Positions 16,601-25,172 are shown, counted from the stretch's first letter. The stretch is DNA of 54,628 bases from Microcaldota archaeon (GCA_026414185.1 JAOAJL010000007.1:1-54628), one strand, 5' to 3'. Notes: generated from the letters alone by a model not told the origin. A program made the numbers and translations.

Positions 16601-17062
16601 TCCACTTTCAGCGCAATAAACGACAACTTCAAGAAGATTTTCTCCTACATTCTGCCCGGCGAGGGCACGCTTGTTTTGGAGCAGCCCTCAAGCCCTTTTG
16701 AGTCCGGGCTTCTTATAAGGGTGCGCGAGGAAGGGAGGGACAAATACCTGGATTCAATGTCAGGGGGCGAAAAAGCCCTTCTTGCGCTTATTTTCATCTT
16801 CGCGATACAGATGCACAAGCCAGCGCCCTTCTACATCTTGGATGAGGCGGATGCGGCACTGGACAAGGAGAACTCAAAGAAGCTTTCCAACCTGCTAAAG
16901 CAGCTTGCGGAAAAGACGCAATTTTTGGTGGTCACGCACAACGACACCGTGCTTTCCAGCGCAGATGTCGCCCTCGGCGTGACGAGGACTGAAGACGGCT
17001 CAAAAATAGTCGGCGTGCAGCTTACTTCCGCCGCCCCAGTTGCCAAGCCAAGGAAAGCATAA
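13664..17062 (+). CDS. smc: Chromosome segregation protein SMC
   Basis: 1132 residues with the full SMC layout: Walker A GPNGSGKSNVTDGI near residue 32, the Q-loop region SHNIIAQGQV, a first coiled coil (about 165-460), the hinge (GMRGIYGTVSSLVSC, about 490-640, with FIPLD), a second coiled coil to about 920, then the signature LDSMSGGEKALLAL and Walker B FYILDEADAAL. SMC holds DNA segments together and organises the chromosome. Length is normal for archaea. No scpA or scpB is adjacent. TATA-like cttatttaaatta at 13601-13613 lies about 55 bases before the start. Confidence 0.97.
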   Translation: MVYLKGLKFRGFKSFRRAEATFPKGFVCLAGPNGSGKSNVTDGIRFALGEGSLKALRAKRVSELINTSCKYAEVTLYIDGEQQYEIKRAINAEGKTLYRINGRRSTRTLVMEELRRYGIEAGSHNIIAQGQVQKIIDMSAKERRQIIDSVAGIAEFDAKKEEAIRELQKVEQKITEASIVLSERQIRLSELEGEKDSALAYISAQENFRRATASIANMEHSKLSKSFAEIVQKHSAAKAEIEALSKQSSVLEARIAELDSQKQQVVAKMGSSSAREAAMREIEELKVKIGADSATLNEKRKDLPRLEASSKTLLAQIEALKKSQKEVSATISSLSSEISSLSKKISEYERKSGAKSESAAAEVSRKLEFLAEKIVSLKEQKASCESRLASAERMMQMKREEKERLSQAIGNMEEGRFSGERAVLEKEIASLQTQLESLFERERELNRSLPDMDRRLLSLKEKAAALRASIAPSAASLAIKAVEEMKREGMRGIYGTVSSLVSCVQKYASAAEAAACNRLSYIVVDSTDTAIRVIERLKEQKAGRCTFIPLDIPKPQAQEPAPSASGCLGALIDFVKFDPAFKRAMEYVFSDTLLFDSVQNAKKHVGRARLVTVEGELIERSGVITGGWQKGSLLSRSALEKAEAEAAELEQKRRELYATLYSIRDEMSAKRKEKAEAEVKLRGLEIEQKSIEERKAGAKKTLEEIKKIEAELSALFQERESLKKFLAGLSAELSSSVSQHDSLKGELSRIASLEKSQDEESQKALRELSSRRSSLEAQLEAKKSELSSLASQQAEKERQLAELSASIGECRREIAELASALSSAQALQKEKEEKLSEMSASSQKLFAKMKELDAQIKEVADQLAKLKLEADRKNREMTELEIKRQTTETRLADLKAALEQYAGVPLIDASKAELEELAAKSEATMNSLGMVNLRAPELYEEKRREIEEIRSRVSSLDSEKKAVFAMMDEIEGKKRAIFLSTFSAINDNFKKIFSYILPGEGTLVLEQPSSPFESGLLIRVREEGRDKYLDSMSGGEKALLALIFIFAIQMHKPAPFYILDEADAALDKENSKKLSNLLKQLAEKTQFLVVTHNDTVLSSADVALGVTRTEDGSKIVGVQLTSAAPVAKPRKA

Positions 17063-17081
17063 GAGGGGCAGAATCTGGCTC

Positions 17082-18161
17082 TCATTTGCGCAAATAGCCG
17101 ATATCATAGGTCTTAAGCCCATCTGTGGAAACAACCACCGTGCCGTTTAGGTCAGTTCTATAGACGCCTATCCCCTTCATTCCAAGCCGAGTAAGCGTGG
17201 TGGCGGAGGGCAACCCAAAGCCGTTTTCCCCGACCGAGATTATTGCGTGCTGCGGCTGCGCCTGCTCTAAAAGCGCCGAGGGGTTGGGCCTTCCTTCCCC
17301 GTGGTTGAAGTATGTCAGCACATCGCATCTTGGGCTTATGCCAGAAGAAAGAAGCGCCGGCTCAATCTCCTGCGTGGCGGGGTTGAGAAGGAGCATGCAG
17401 AAGCTGTTGAAAGTCAGCTTCAGCACAATTGCATCGCTTTCAGGGCTGCCGTAAAGCCTCTGCTGCTGCGGGTTGAGCACCTCTACCAAAAGCCCGTTGA
17501 CCTCCATCCTGTCCCCTGCCTGCGGCTGCTTGAGGAAAATGCCCTTCTTCCGCGCCTCCCCGACCGCCTCCGCAAGCATTCCGCTTGGCGCTATCCCATT
17601 TGTCCAAAGCTCGTCGGCGCCGTATTTGCGTATCGTCTCAGCCAGCCCGCCAATGGCGTCAGGCGAGTTTTTGGTTGCGACAACCACATTCACCCTCCCT
17701 ATGCGGAGCGTTTCAAAAATCTCCCTCACCGCAGTGGCATTGCCGGCATCAACAAGCATTGAGAACTCCCCCTTTCTTACCAGTATGGAATCCGCATTGC
17801 CGCCGCTAATGACATAAACTTGGAGGGGCGTTGCCGGCTGGTAATGCACCCTGAATTCCCCATCGCCGATATTCTCGCTTATGTTGCGCGGCACTATTCC
17901 TGCAAACTCGTCCTGCTCCGGCAGGCTTTGCGGCGCGCTGCTCTCATTTTTTTTGGCATCCTCCTGCCTCTCGCCCCCTTCTTTCGCGCCTTCTTTCACA
18001 ACGGTCTCGTTTCTCTCGGCGGGAGGCGCAGGCGGGGGCGCAGTCGGAGCATGCGTCACAGTCGGCTTTTCCTCCCCAGCAGGAAAGGCGCATCCTGGCA
18101 TGAAAAGCAGGCAGGCTGCGCAGGCAAGCGCAAGCGCGAACGCCAAAAATCCAGCCCTCAT
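17082..18161 (-). CDS. Secreted lipoprotein with ComEC-like metallo-beta-lactamase fold, metal site degenerate
   Basis: 359 residues. The N terminus is a lipoprotein signal (LACAACLLFMPGCAFP with a lipobox Cys), followed by a Pro/Glu/Lys-rich linker to about residue 85. Residues 110-355 resemble the beta-lactamase-like domain found at the C terminus of ComEC/Rec2: VISGGNADSILVRKGEFSMLVDAG, then DAIGGLAETIRKYGADELW. The usual TH-x-H-x-DH metal motif is replaced here by ATKNSPDAIGG, so two or three metal ligands are missing and hydrolysis is unlikely. A binding or structural role outside the cell is more plausible. It converges on smc. Confidence 0.75.
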   Translation of the reverse strand: MRAGFLAFALALACAACLLFMPGCAFPAGEEKPTVTHAPTAPPPAPPAERNETVVKEGAKEGGERQEDAKKNESSAPQSLPEQDEFAGIVPRNISENIGDGEFRVHYQPATPLQVYVISGGNADSILVRKGEFSMLVDAGNATAVREIFETLRIGRVNVVVATKNSPDAIGGLAETIRKYGADELWTNGIAPSGMLAEAVGEARKKGIFLKQPQAGDRMEVNGLLVEVLNPQQQRLYGSPESDAIVLKLTFNSFCMLLLNPATQEIEPALLSSGISPRCDVLTYFNHGEGRPNPSALLEQAQPQHAIISVGENGFGLPSATTLTRLGMKGIGVYRTDLNGTVVVSTDGLKTYDIGYLRK

Positions 18162-18214
18162 GTTGTTGGTTTTTCAAGTGGGCTTTAATTTGCTTTCCCC
18201 AGTCCTTCCTCTTT

Positions 18215-18730
18215 TCAGAGAAAGCTTGCTATGCTTTCCCTGCTTCTTCTTGCGTGCCTTTCCGGCTTTTCAGCAGGGTAGCCAAGCGGAATGAGAGCGA
18301 CTGGAAATTCTCCCATCCCCAAACCCAAAATGCGCGCCACCCTGCTGTCTTCAAACGCCCCAACCCAGACTGTGCCAAGCCCAAGCGCAGCCGCGGCAAG
18401 CTGGAAGTAAGCCGCCGCGATGGTCGCATCCTGCAGAGAATAGAGTTTTGCGCCCCTCTGACCGTATTTCATGGCGCTTCTTTTTCCGTCCGCAACAAAA
18501 GCGGCGACGAGAGGGGCTTCAGCCAAAAACTCCTGCTCAAATGAGGCGGAGGCAAGCTCCCTCTTCACGTCTTCATCCTCAACAATAACCATCCGATAAG
18601 CCTGCAAGTTGCCAGCCGACGGCGCAAGAATGACGGCGCTGATGATTTTTTCCAGTTTTCTTTTCTCCACTTTTTTTGGAAGATAGCTTCGCACAGACCT
18701 CCTTTCCTCCAAGACCTCAAAAAAATCCAT
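18215..18730 (-). CDS. Nitroreductase-family FMN oxidoreductase
   Basis: 171 residues. The opening FFEVLEERRSVRSYLPK and APSAGNLQAYRMVIV are the FMN-binding signatures of the nitroreductase family; ALGLGTVWVGAF and IPLGYPAEKP are the usual later motifs. Members reduce nitro, quinone or enone substrates with NAD(P)H as dimers in the cytoplasm. The substrate cannot be told from sequence. The gene lies 16 bases after the translin gene on the same strand. Confidence 0.9.
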   Translation of the reverse strand: MDFFEVLEERRSVRSYLPKKVEKRKLEKIISAVILAPSAGNLQAYRMVIVEDEDVKRELASASFEQEFLAEAPLVAAFVADGKRSAMKYGQRGAKLYSLQDATIAAAYFQLAAAALGLGTVWVGAFEDSRVARILGLGMGEFPVALIPLGYPAEKPERHARRSRESIASFL

Positions 18731-18746
18731 TCTCCCCCTCCTGCAC

Positions 18747-19316
18747 CTATTTGGCGGTTGCCCGCACTATCTCTGAGCGAGCCTGCTCCACCTGCCCGCG
18801 CGCAACATCCTGCTTCCTGCGGAAATTCGGCAGGAGCGAGTTTGAGAAGCGTATGGGCACAAGCTCGTCATAAATCGCCTCCATGATTCCGAAGTAGCGC
18901 TGCGCTTCTTTCACTTCTCCCTTCTTGAGCATCTCAAGCATCTGCCTGCGCAGCTCGCCTATCAGGTCGCAGCACCCCAAGAGCCACGGCTCAAAAGGCA
19001 TGCCAAGCTCCTTCCAGGAAGGCAGCTCCTTCCCCTCCACAGCTGCAAGAAGCATCCTTGCCTCCGCAATCTCCTGGTATGGCTGCTCCAGTAAATAGAC
19101 AAACTCCTCTGTCTGCGAAAAAGGCGCAATCTTCTTCTCCGCCCCCTCAATTTCCCGCCTGGCTTTTTCAATTTCGCCCGCATGCAGCATCTTTATCGCA
19201 TTTGAGCAGTGCCTCACAATCTCGCGCACCCTGCCCAATATGGCATCCTGCTGCTGCTCCCGCTTTTCAAGCTCCCTTACTATCTCGCCTACTGCCTGGG
19301 CAAACCTCTCTCTCAT
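18747..19316 (-). CDS. Translin-family protein
   Basis: 189 residues, nearly all helical. IVRHCSNAIKMLHAGEIEKAR matches the translin N-terminal helices and LLGCCDLIGELRRQML the GD-x-x-GELRR-type motif (Asp in D-L-I-G-E-L-R-R). Translin and TRAX form octameric rings that bind and cut single-stranded RNA; archaeal homologues are single proteins. I chose ATG 19316 because homology begins there (MRERFAQAV), though the frame is open to 19394. It is divergent from the UMP kinase gene. Confidence 0.8.
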   Translation of the reverse strand: MRERFAQAVGEIVRELEKREQQQDAILGRVREIVRHCSNAIKMLHAGEIEKARREIEGAEKKIAPFSQTEEFVYLLEQPYQEIAEARMLLAAVEGKELPSWKELGMPFEPWLLGCCDLIGELRRQMLEMLKKGEVKEAQRYFGIMEAIYDELVPIRFSNSLLPNFRRKQDVARGQVEQARSEIVRATAK

Positions 19317-19354
19317 AACTTCCCCTCCGCAAGGCATTCTATTGCCCAAAAACA

Positions 19355-19365
19355 GGTTTAAAAAT
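19355..19365 (+). promoter_or_regulatory. TATA element of the UMP kinase gene
   Basis: ggtttaaaaat is centred about 26 bases before the ATG at 19386, giving a leaderless transcript. Read the other way it may also serve the translin gene. Confidence 0.5.
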
Positions 19366-19385
19366 GTGCATAGCAAACTAATCGC

Positions 19386-20066
19386 ATGCGGCAAATTGTC
19401 GTGCTCTCCCTTGGAGGCTCGCTTGTAAATCCTGGAAAGCCCGACGAGGCATACGTCTCTTCAATAGTGCGCATGCTTTCAAAGCTTCCCTACCGCTTTG
19501 GCATAGTGGTCGGCGGGGGCAAAGCGGCGCGCATTCTGGCGGAAAGAGTCCGCAAGAGGGGCGGAAGCGAATTTGAGGCGGACGAGGCGGCAATAGAGCA
19601 GACGCGCCGCAACGCCGCTTTCGTGGCGAAGATAATCGGAAAGGAGGCAAACCAGAAAATACCGCACTGCTTTGACGAGGCGCGCAGGCTTTCCAGAAAG
19701 CACCGCTTCGTGGTGATGGGGGGCACCGTGCCCGGAATAACGACCGATTCGGATGCGGTGCTTTTGGCAGAGTGCCTAAAGGCAAAGCGCGTCCTGAACC
19801 TGTCCAACATTGACGGCGTCTACTCCGACAACCCCATAAGGAACCCTGAGGCGAAAAAGTTCCGGACTCTAAGCTATGAGCAGATGATTGAGCTGGCAGG
19901 CAAAAACGACATGCGCAAGGCAGGCACGCACTTCGTCTTTGACTTTCTTGCCTGCAAGCTGATTGCCCGCTCAAAAATAGAGGCGCATTTTGTCCATGGG
20001 AAAAACCTTCTTGACGTGCGAAAAGCAGTGGAAGGCAAGCCGCATGGCGGCACGGTGGTAAGGTAG
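19386..20066 (+). CDS. pyrH: UMP kinase, archaeal type
   Basis: 226 residues of the amino-acid-kinase fold: VLSLGGSLVNPG (phosphate-binding loop), GIVVGGGKAARI, VMGGTVPGITTDSDAVLLAE and LSNIDGVYSDNPIRNP, all in the order of archaeal PyrH. It phosphorylates UMP to UDP with ATP in pyrimidine synthesis and forms a hexamer. Length is normal. Its 3' end converges on the dCMP deaminase fusion, 6 bases away. Confidence 0.95.
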   Translation: MRQIVVLSLGGSLVNPGKPDEAYVSSIVRMLSKLPYRFGIVVGGGKAARILAERVRKRGGSEFEADEAAIEQTRRNAAFVAKIIGKEANQKIPHCFDEARRLSRKHRFVVMGGTVPGITTDSDAVLLAECLKAKRVLNLSNIDGVYSDNPIRNPEAKKFRTLSYEQMIELAGKNDMRKAGTHFVFDFLACKLIARSKIEAHFVHGKNLLDVRKAVEGKPHGGTVVR

Positions 20067-20072
20067 CTGCCC

Positions 20073-21089
20073 CTAGTCCTCAATCTTAACCTGCCTGACT
20101 GCTATCCCAGCCTCTTTGAGCAGTTTGAGCGGAAGCTCGCTTAGGGGATACTCCGCGTTATAGACAACCTCCCTTATTCCGGAGTTGATTATCATCTTCG
20201 TGCAGATTAGGCATGGCGAAAAGGTGGTGTAGAGGGTGGCGCCCTTTATTGAAATGCCGTGGTATGCCGCCTGAACTATCGCATTTTCTTCCGCATGCGA
20301 GCATACGCATTCCTCAAGCTTTGTGCCGGAGTCCGCAAATGAGCCGCAGCGGGGGCATCCGCCTTCGTTGCAATTGCGTATGCCGCGGGGCGTTCCGTTG
20401 TATCCTGTTGAGACTATCCGCTTGTCCTTGACTATCAACGCGGCAGTGTGCCTCTTTATGCAGTTTGACCTGCTTGCCACGACCTTTGCGATATTCATGA
20501 AATACAGGTCCCAGGAAGGGCGGCTCGGCTTGAATTCGGAGGATATCTCCGCAAGAAGCTCATCCACCGACGCGTAAAGCTCCTTGAAGTCGGAGTCGTT
20601 TACAATCTTTTTTGTCGCCAAAGAGAACACTTCGGCAAGCCGCTGCCCGTGCTCGTCCTTCCCCTCAATCTCCAGCTTTTCTATGGTTTTGAAAGCCTCA
20701 AAGCTTCTTGGGTCGCCCTCCCTCCTTCTCGCCTTCATCCTCTCAAATCTGATTTCAGGCGGGGCAGTGACATAGACAAGCGTCATCCTGCCGGTCGCCA
20801 GCAGAGCGCGCGCCTCAGAAGGGTTCCTGATTGAGTCAATGACATAATTCCTGTCGGGCTGCAGCTTGTCAATCGTCCTTCTGGCAAGGACGTCGCTTCC
20901 GAAATTCCTCCTCATCTCATTGCCTTTCGCAATCAGCGCCTCGCGCGTTATCTCCTTGCCTTCCGCTGCAAGCTCCTCCCGTATGATGTCTGACAGCGAG
21001 TAGTAGTAGAAGCCCTTCCTTGCAAGATAGTCTGCGACAGTCCCTTTGCCAGCGCAATTCTCCCCCGTAAGCCCGATTATTATCGCCAT
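20073..21089 (-). CDS. P-loop nucleotide kinase-like domain fused to dCMP deaminase
   Basis: 338 residues in two domains. Residues 1-185 are a P-loop kinase-like domain: IIGLTGENCAGKGTVADYLA (Walker A), YSLSDIIREE, NYVIDSIRNPSEA, akin to dephospho-CoA kinase or adenylate-kinase folds. Residues 190-338 are a zinc-dependent deaminase: CSHAEENAIVQAA gives the HAE catalytic pair and TFSPCLICTKMII the PC-x-x-C ligands; extra Cys and His upstream match the second zinc site of dCMP deaminases. Deamination of dCMP to dUMP feeds dTMP synthesis. Yeast Dcd1 has a comparable architecture. ATG 21089 avoids overlap with dph2, whose stop is at 21094. Confidence 0.88.
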   Translation of the reverse strand: MAIIIGLTGENCAGKGTVADYLARKGFYYYSLSDIIREELAAEGKEITREALIAKGNEMRRNFGSDVLARRTIDKLQPDRNYVIDSIRNPSEARALLATGRMTLVYVTAPPEIRFERMKARRREGDPRSFEAFKTIEKLEIEGKDEHGQRLAEVFSLATKKIVNDSDFKELYASVDELLAEISSEFKPSRPSWDLYFMNIAKVVASRSNCIKRHTAALIVKDKRIVSTGYNGTPRGIRNCNEGGCPRCGSFADSGTKLEECVCSHAEENAIVQAAYHGISIKGATLYTTFSPCLICTKMIINSGIREVVYNAEYPLSELPLKLLKEAGIAVRQVKIED

Positions 21090-21093
21090 CCGC

Positions 21094-22017
21094 TCACCTT
21101 CCAGTCGCGTCAATCAGCTCAAGCAGCCTTTTAATATCCGCCACATTCACAATCGGCTTTCCGTAAGCCTCAACATCGTCCGCTATCCGCGGGCAGGCGG
21201 TGTTTATGTATGCGTCAAACGAGGCAAAATTGGAAATGGAGGCGGGATTCAGCTCGTTTGCCACAAGAATCGCCGCCCTCCTTCCCCTGCCCTCAAGCAT
21301 CCTTTTAGCCATCAAAGCGCCCGGCAGGTTTTTCTGGCCGCATTTTGTTGAAACAAGGATGCCAAAAGTCTTTGCCTGCGAAGCTGCCAAAATAGAGCCG
21401 TTGCGCCTGCGCTGCGCCATCCTCATCTCGTCGGTGAGCCAATAGGCGTCATTCGCATGCGGGTTGATGCAAAGCACTTTCTTGTCGGCAGAGATGCCGG
21501 TGGGGTGGAATTTGCCGCCCCCAAAGTAGACAATCGCCTCCGCCCCCTTCACATCAGCGGCGCTTGCGTCACACCCTAAAACCTGCCCCGCCTGCTGCAG
21601 GCGCCGGCCTCCCCTGCCAATCTTCACGCACAAGCCCTCCTTTTTCAAAATCGCCAAAAGCCTTCGGGCGTTTTTCAGGTGCTGCAGCGGGAAAACAACA
21701 GCCACGGTGCGCACCTTCTGCCTTTTGAGGAGAGCCACCCCCTTCTCAATCGCGGCGGCAGCCCTCTTCCAGTCCAGCTCAAAAAAGCACGGCACATACT
21801 CTATCCCAATCCTGCCCCTGATTTCCATGAACTTGGAATGCCCAAAGTGGATTATCCTGTCGGCTTTGACCTCCCTTGCTTCCTCAAGGCACAAGTCGCA
21901 GGCACCGTAGCAGGCGGAAGCCGAGACAAAGACGGTGTGCCCCTTCCTCTCAAGCTTTGCCGCCTCCTCCAAAGCCCTGTCTTTCAGCCCTTCGGGAAAC
22001 TGGATAAGAATCCTCAT
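21094..22017 (-). CDS. dph2: Diphthamide synthase subunit Dph2 (3-amino-3-carboxypropyl transferase)
   Basis: 307 residues. Archaeal Dph2 is a homodimeric, non-canonical radical-SAM enzyme that moves the 3-amino-3-carboxypropyl group of SAM onto a histidine of elongation factor 2. The three iron-sulfur cluster cysteines are visible in their usual places: ASACYGACD (first), FGILVSTKCGQK (second) and YINTACPRIADD (third). Other family motifs are IIHFGHSKF and VYFGGGKFHPTGI. Length is slightly below the usual 330-340. It is the upstream partner of the kinase/deaminase gene, with a 4-base gap. Confidence 0.92.
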   Translation of the reverse strand: MRILIQFPEGLKDRALEEAAKLERKGHTVFVSASACYGACDLCLEEAREVKADRIIHFGHSKFMEIRGRIGIEYVPCFFELDWKRAAAAIEKGVALLKRQKVRTVAVVFPLQHLKNARRLLAILKKEGLCVKIGRGGRRLQQAGQVLGCDASAADVKGAEAIVYFGGGKFHPTGISADKKVLCINPHANDAYWLTDEMRMAQRRRNGSILAASQAKTFGILVSTKCGQKNLPGALMAKRMLEGRGRRAAILVANELNPASISNFASFDAYINTACPRIADDVEAYGKPIVNVADIKRLLELIDATGR

Positions 22018-22063
22018 GAGAGAATTGCTGTGCGCAACGAATAAAAATAGGGCTTGTCGGAGC

Positions 22064-22615
22064 TCAGCTTCCAGCCTTCTTTATCTTCCTTACCCAAACA
22101 TCAAAAACAAGGGTTTTGCCGGCAAGCTCATGGTTGAAATCCACTCTGGCGGCGCCCTCGGCAACATCAACGACCTTCCCAGTCTGCCCGCCGGCATATA
22201 TGCTGCTGCCAACAGCAATCTTCTCCCCGCCTTCTATCTGGCTGATGGGAATCCAGACGACCTTGTTCTCCTGCCGCTCCCCATAAGCCTCAGAAGGCAG
22301 TATCCTGATTTGCCTTTTTTCCCCTTCCCTCATGCCAATTAAGCCCGCCTCAAAGCCGGCAATCATCTGCCCACTTCCGACTTCAAATTCAAGCGGGATT
22401 CCGCCGGTATTGCTGTCAAAAATGCTTCCGTTCTCAAGCCTGCCGATGTAATAGACTTCCACCACGTCGCCTTTTGAGACTGCAGGGGCAGATGCGAGCG
22501 CGCCCTCCCCCAGATTCTGCGCCTGTTGCCGTATCTCTTTTTGCTCCTGCTGTATCTGCGCGCAACCGAAAACAAGAAGCAGCAGGGGTGCAAGAAGAGC
22601 CGCTGCCAATCTCAC
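22064..22615 (-). CDS. FKBP-type peptidyl-prolyl isomerase lipoprotein (SlyD-like)
   Basis: 183 residues. A signal peptide with lipobox (LLLLVFGCAQI) anchors it outside the membrane. After a Gln-rich helix, residues 50-180 are an FKBP domain: VVEVYYIGRLENGSIFDSN, GSGQMIAGFEAGLIGM and FNHELAGKTLVFDVWV. Between them, an insert-in-flap region (residues 115-165) matches the chaperone insertion of SlyD-type archaeal FKBPs. It probably folds secreted or membrane-attached proteins. Confidence 0.9.
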   Translation of the reverse strand: MRLAAALLAPLLLLVFGCAQIQQEQKEIRQQAQNLGEGALASAPAVSKGDVVEVYYIGRLENGSIFDSNTGGIPLEFEVGSGQMIAGFEAGLIGMREGEKRQIRILPSEAYGERQENKVVWIPISQIEGGEKIAVGSSIYAGGQTGKVVDVAEGAARVDFNHELAGKTLVFDVWVRKIKKAGS

Positions 22616-22645
22616 CGCAAAACCTCCATATCCTCGCCGACGGCT

Positions 22646-25042
22646 TCAGTCTTCGCCCTCGGGATACGGATGCTCCTGCTTTTCGGAAACGAGCTTTGAA
22701 AGCCTCCTGAGCAGGACTTTCATCTCGGCAGAGGCGACCACTCTCCTGGTCCGCTCAACCGCGTCCGGATTGACGGAGATGGATGTGAGACCGAATTCAA
22801 CAAGCTTCTCCGCGAATTCTGGATAGACGGAAGGCGCCTGCCCGCAGAGCGAGACGGTGACATTGTGCTTGTTGCACACCTTTACCACATGCTCAATCGC
22901 CCTCAGAACCGCGGCGTTGCGCTCGTCAAAACCCTCTGCCAGCGTTGCGTTGTCCCTGTCTATGCCGAGTATGAGCTGGGTCAGGTCGTTGCTTCCGATT
23001 GAGACGCCGTCTATGCCCTCGCGGCAGAACTGGTCAATGAGAAAGACGGTAGAGGGCACCTCAACCATTATCCACAGCTTGAAGTCCCTCGTGTGGTGTA
23101 TCCCGTGGCTTTTGAGCATCTCCTTTATGGCGCGCAGCTCGCCAATCCTGCGCACGAAAGGAAGCATGACCCACAAGTTTTTCATGCCGAACTCCTCGCG
23201 CACCTTCCTTATCGCCTGAAGCTCAAGGGAGAAAACCTCTGGCTCGGTGATGTATCTTGCGCAACCGCGCCAGCCCATCATCGGGTTTGCCTCCTGCGGC
23301 TCAAACTCCTCGCCCCCCTTCAGGTTGCGGTATTCGTTGGTCTTGAAATCCGTAGTGCGGTAGACAACCGGGCGCGGGTAAAAGGCGCTTGTGAAAACGC
23401 GCAGCTTGTCGGCAAGCTTGTCCACAAACTCCTTCCCCCTGCCCTCGCGGAGCATCTTCTTTGGGTGTTCTCCTATGTCGCCTATCATGAACTCCGCGCG
23501 AAGGAGGCCCACGCCGTCGCAGGGAAGCTTTGAGACCTTGGCAGCAAGCTCAACTTCCGCCAGATTGACATATATCTTCGTCCCGCAGACAGGCGCTGGC
23601 GCGAATGCGGCTGGTGATGGCTGGGCAGGCTGAGGCTCAGCCTCTTCCTTCTTTGCCTCCAAGGTTGAAACGTCCCCGTCATAGACAAAGCCCCGGATGG
23701 CATCCACGGTGACAAACTGCCCCTCCCGCAGCACCTGTGTTGCGTTCTTCGTGCCGACAATGCAGGGTATGCCCATCTCGCGAGAGACAATTGCAGCGTG
23801 GCAGGTCATCCCGCCCGAGTTGGTCACTATCGCACTCGCCTTCTTCATCGCGGGAACAAAGTCCGGCGTGGTCATCTCTGTGACAAGAACATCCCCCTTT
23901 TGCACCTTGCCTATCTCTTTCGGACCTGCAAGTATGACCACCTTGCCCTTGCCGATTCCGGGCGAGGCGCCAAAGCCCTCCACCAGCGGCTTTGCAGGGG
24001 AGCTTGCCGAAGCCTGTGGCGCAGCAGGCGCCGGCTTCTTCTCCTCTTCCCCCGCCATCGGGATGGACTCAAGCCCAACGGCCTTCTGCTTCAGCGTGGT
24101 GATCGGCCTTGACTGGACAATATACACCTTTCCCTCCGCAATTGCCCATTCAATGTCCTGCGGCTTGCCGTAGTGCTGCTCAATCTTTTTCGCAAGCTTG
24201 GCAAGCTCTATTATCTGCTGGTCGGTTATCTTCTGCCGAGCCTGCATCTCCTCGCGCACATTCACATGGACGTTCTGGTCATTCACCTTCGCAATCATCC
24301 AAGTCTGCCTGGCAACGTCCTTTTTCTTTATGGCAAGAGAATTCTTGTCAACAACATACCTGTCGGGCGTGACAGCCCCGGAAACCACTATCTCGCCAAG
24401 CCCGTACGCCGCTTCAATGGAAATTTCGTTTGCATCCTGGCTTACCGGATCAACGGAAAACATCACCCCTGCTTTCTCAGACTGCACCATAATCTGCACA
24501 ACAGCCGCAAGCCCGACTTTGAGATGGTCAAATTTATTCTGCGCCCTGTAGTATATGGCGCGCGGCTCAAAAAGCGAAGCCCAGCACTCCTTGACTGCCT
24601 GCACGCAGTTTTCCGCTCCCTTCACATTGAGGAAAGTGGACTGCTGACCCGCAAACGAAGCCTCTGGCAAATCCTCTGCCGTTGCCGAGCTTCTCACTGC
24701 GACATACGGCTCTCTGCCGTCCTTCACCATCTTGCGGTAAGCCCCAATTATCTCCGAGCGAAGTGCGGGCGGTATCTCTCCCGAGAGGATTTTCGTCTTT
24801 ATGGTGTCAGACGCCTTGGCAAGCGCATCGCTGTTTTCAACATCCAGCTCGGAAGTCTGCTCCTTTATGACTGCGTCTATCTTGTTGTGCCTTATGAACC
24901 AGAAATATGCCCCGGAAGTAGTGACAAAGCCGTCAGGCACAGGCAGACCTATTGACGCCATCTCGCCGAGATTTGCCCCCTTGCCCCCAACTTCTGCCAA
25001 GTTTGTTTTTCTGATTTCGGAAAACCACATGATATTTTTCAT
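22646..25042 (-). CDS. ppsA: Phosphoenolpyruvate synthase
   Basis: 798 residues. The N-terminal pyruvate/phosphate-dikinase ATP-binding domain shows VGGKGANLGEMASIGLPVPDGF and YVAVRSSATAEDLPEASFAGQ; the swivelling phosphohistidine domain shows GGMTCHAAIVSREMGIP, with the catalytic His near residue 415; the C-terminal PEP-binding barrel shows GVSIGSNDLTQLILGIDRDN and SLCGQAPS with the catalytic Cys. It makes PEP from pyruvate and ATP for gluconeogenesis, or runs in reverse in some archaea. A linker rich in Ala/Pro/Glu sits on each side of the His domain. ATG 25042 is chosen because homology starts at MKNIMWFSEI. Confidence 0.95.
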   Translation of the reverse strand: MKNIMWFSEIRKTNLAEVGGKGANLGEMASIGLPVPDGFVTTSGAYFWFIRHNKIDAVIKEQTSELDVENSDALAKASDTIKTKILSGEIPPALRSEIIGAYRKMVKDGREPYVAVRSSATAEDLPEASFAGQQSTFLNVKGAENCVQAVKECWASLFEPRAIYYRAQNKFDHLKVGLAAVVQIMVQSEKAGVMFSVDPVSQDANEISIEAAYGLGEIVVSGAVTPDRYVVDKNSLAIKKKDVARQTWMIAKVNDQNVHVNVREEMQARQKITDQQIIELAKLAKKIEQHYGKPQDIEWAIAEGKVYIVQSRPITTLKQKAVGLESIPMAGEEEKKPAPAAPQASASSPAKPLVEGFGASPGIGKGKVVILAGPKEIGKVQKGDVLVTEMTTPDFVPAMKKASAIVTNSGGMTCHAAIVSREMGIPCIVGTKNATQVLREGQFVTVDAIRGFVYDGDVSTLEAKKEEAEPQPAQPSPAAFAPAPVCGTKIYVNLAEVELAAKVSKLPCDGVGLLRAEFMIGDIGEHPKKMLREGRGKEFVDKLADKLRVFTSAFYPRPVVYRTTDFKTNEYRNLKGGEEFEPQEANPMMGWRGCARYITEPEVFSLELQAIRKVREEFGMKNLWVMLPFVRRIGELRAIKEMLKSHGIHHTRDFKLWIMVEVPSTVFLIDQFCREGIDGVSIGSNDLTQLILGIDRDNATLAEGFDERNAAVLRAIEHVVKVCNKHNVTVSLCGQAPSVYPEFAEKLVEFGLTSISVNPDAVERTRRVVASAEMKVLLRRLSKLVSEKQEHPYPEGED

Positions 25043-25172
25043 GCCAAAACCCCCCTCAAAGCCCTTTTGCGCATTCCCAAGCCCACCCAACTTCATCTGT
25101 GGCTTTTGCCAATTGCTCCAAACTCTCACTATAACTATTAAAAGGTTATGAAGCACGAACAACGTCGCAGAT

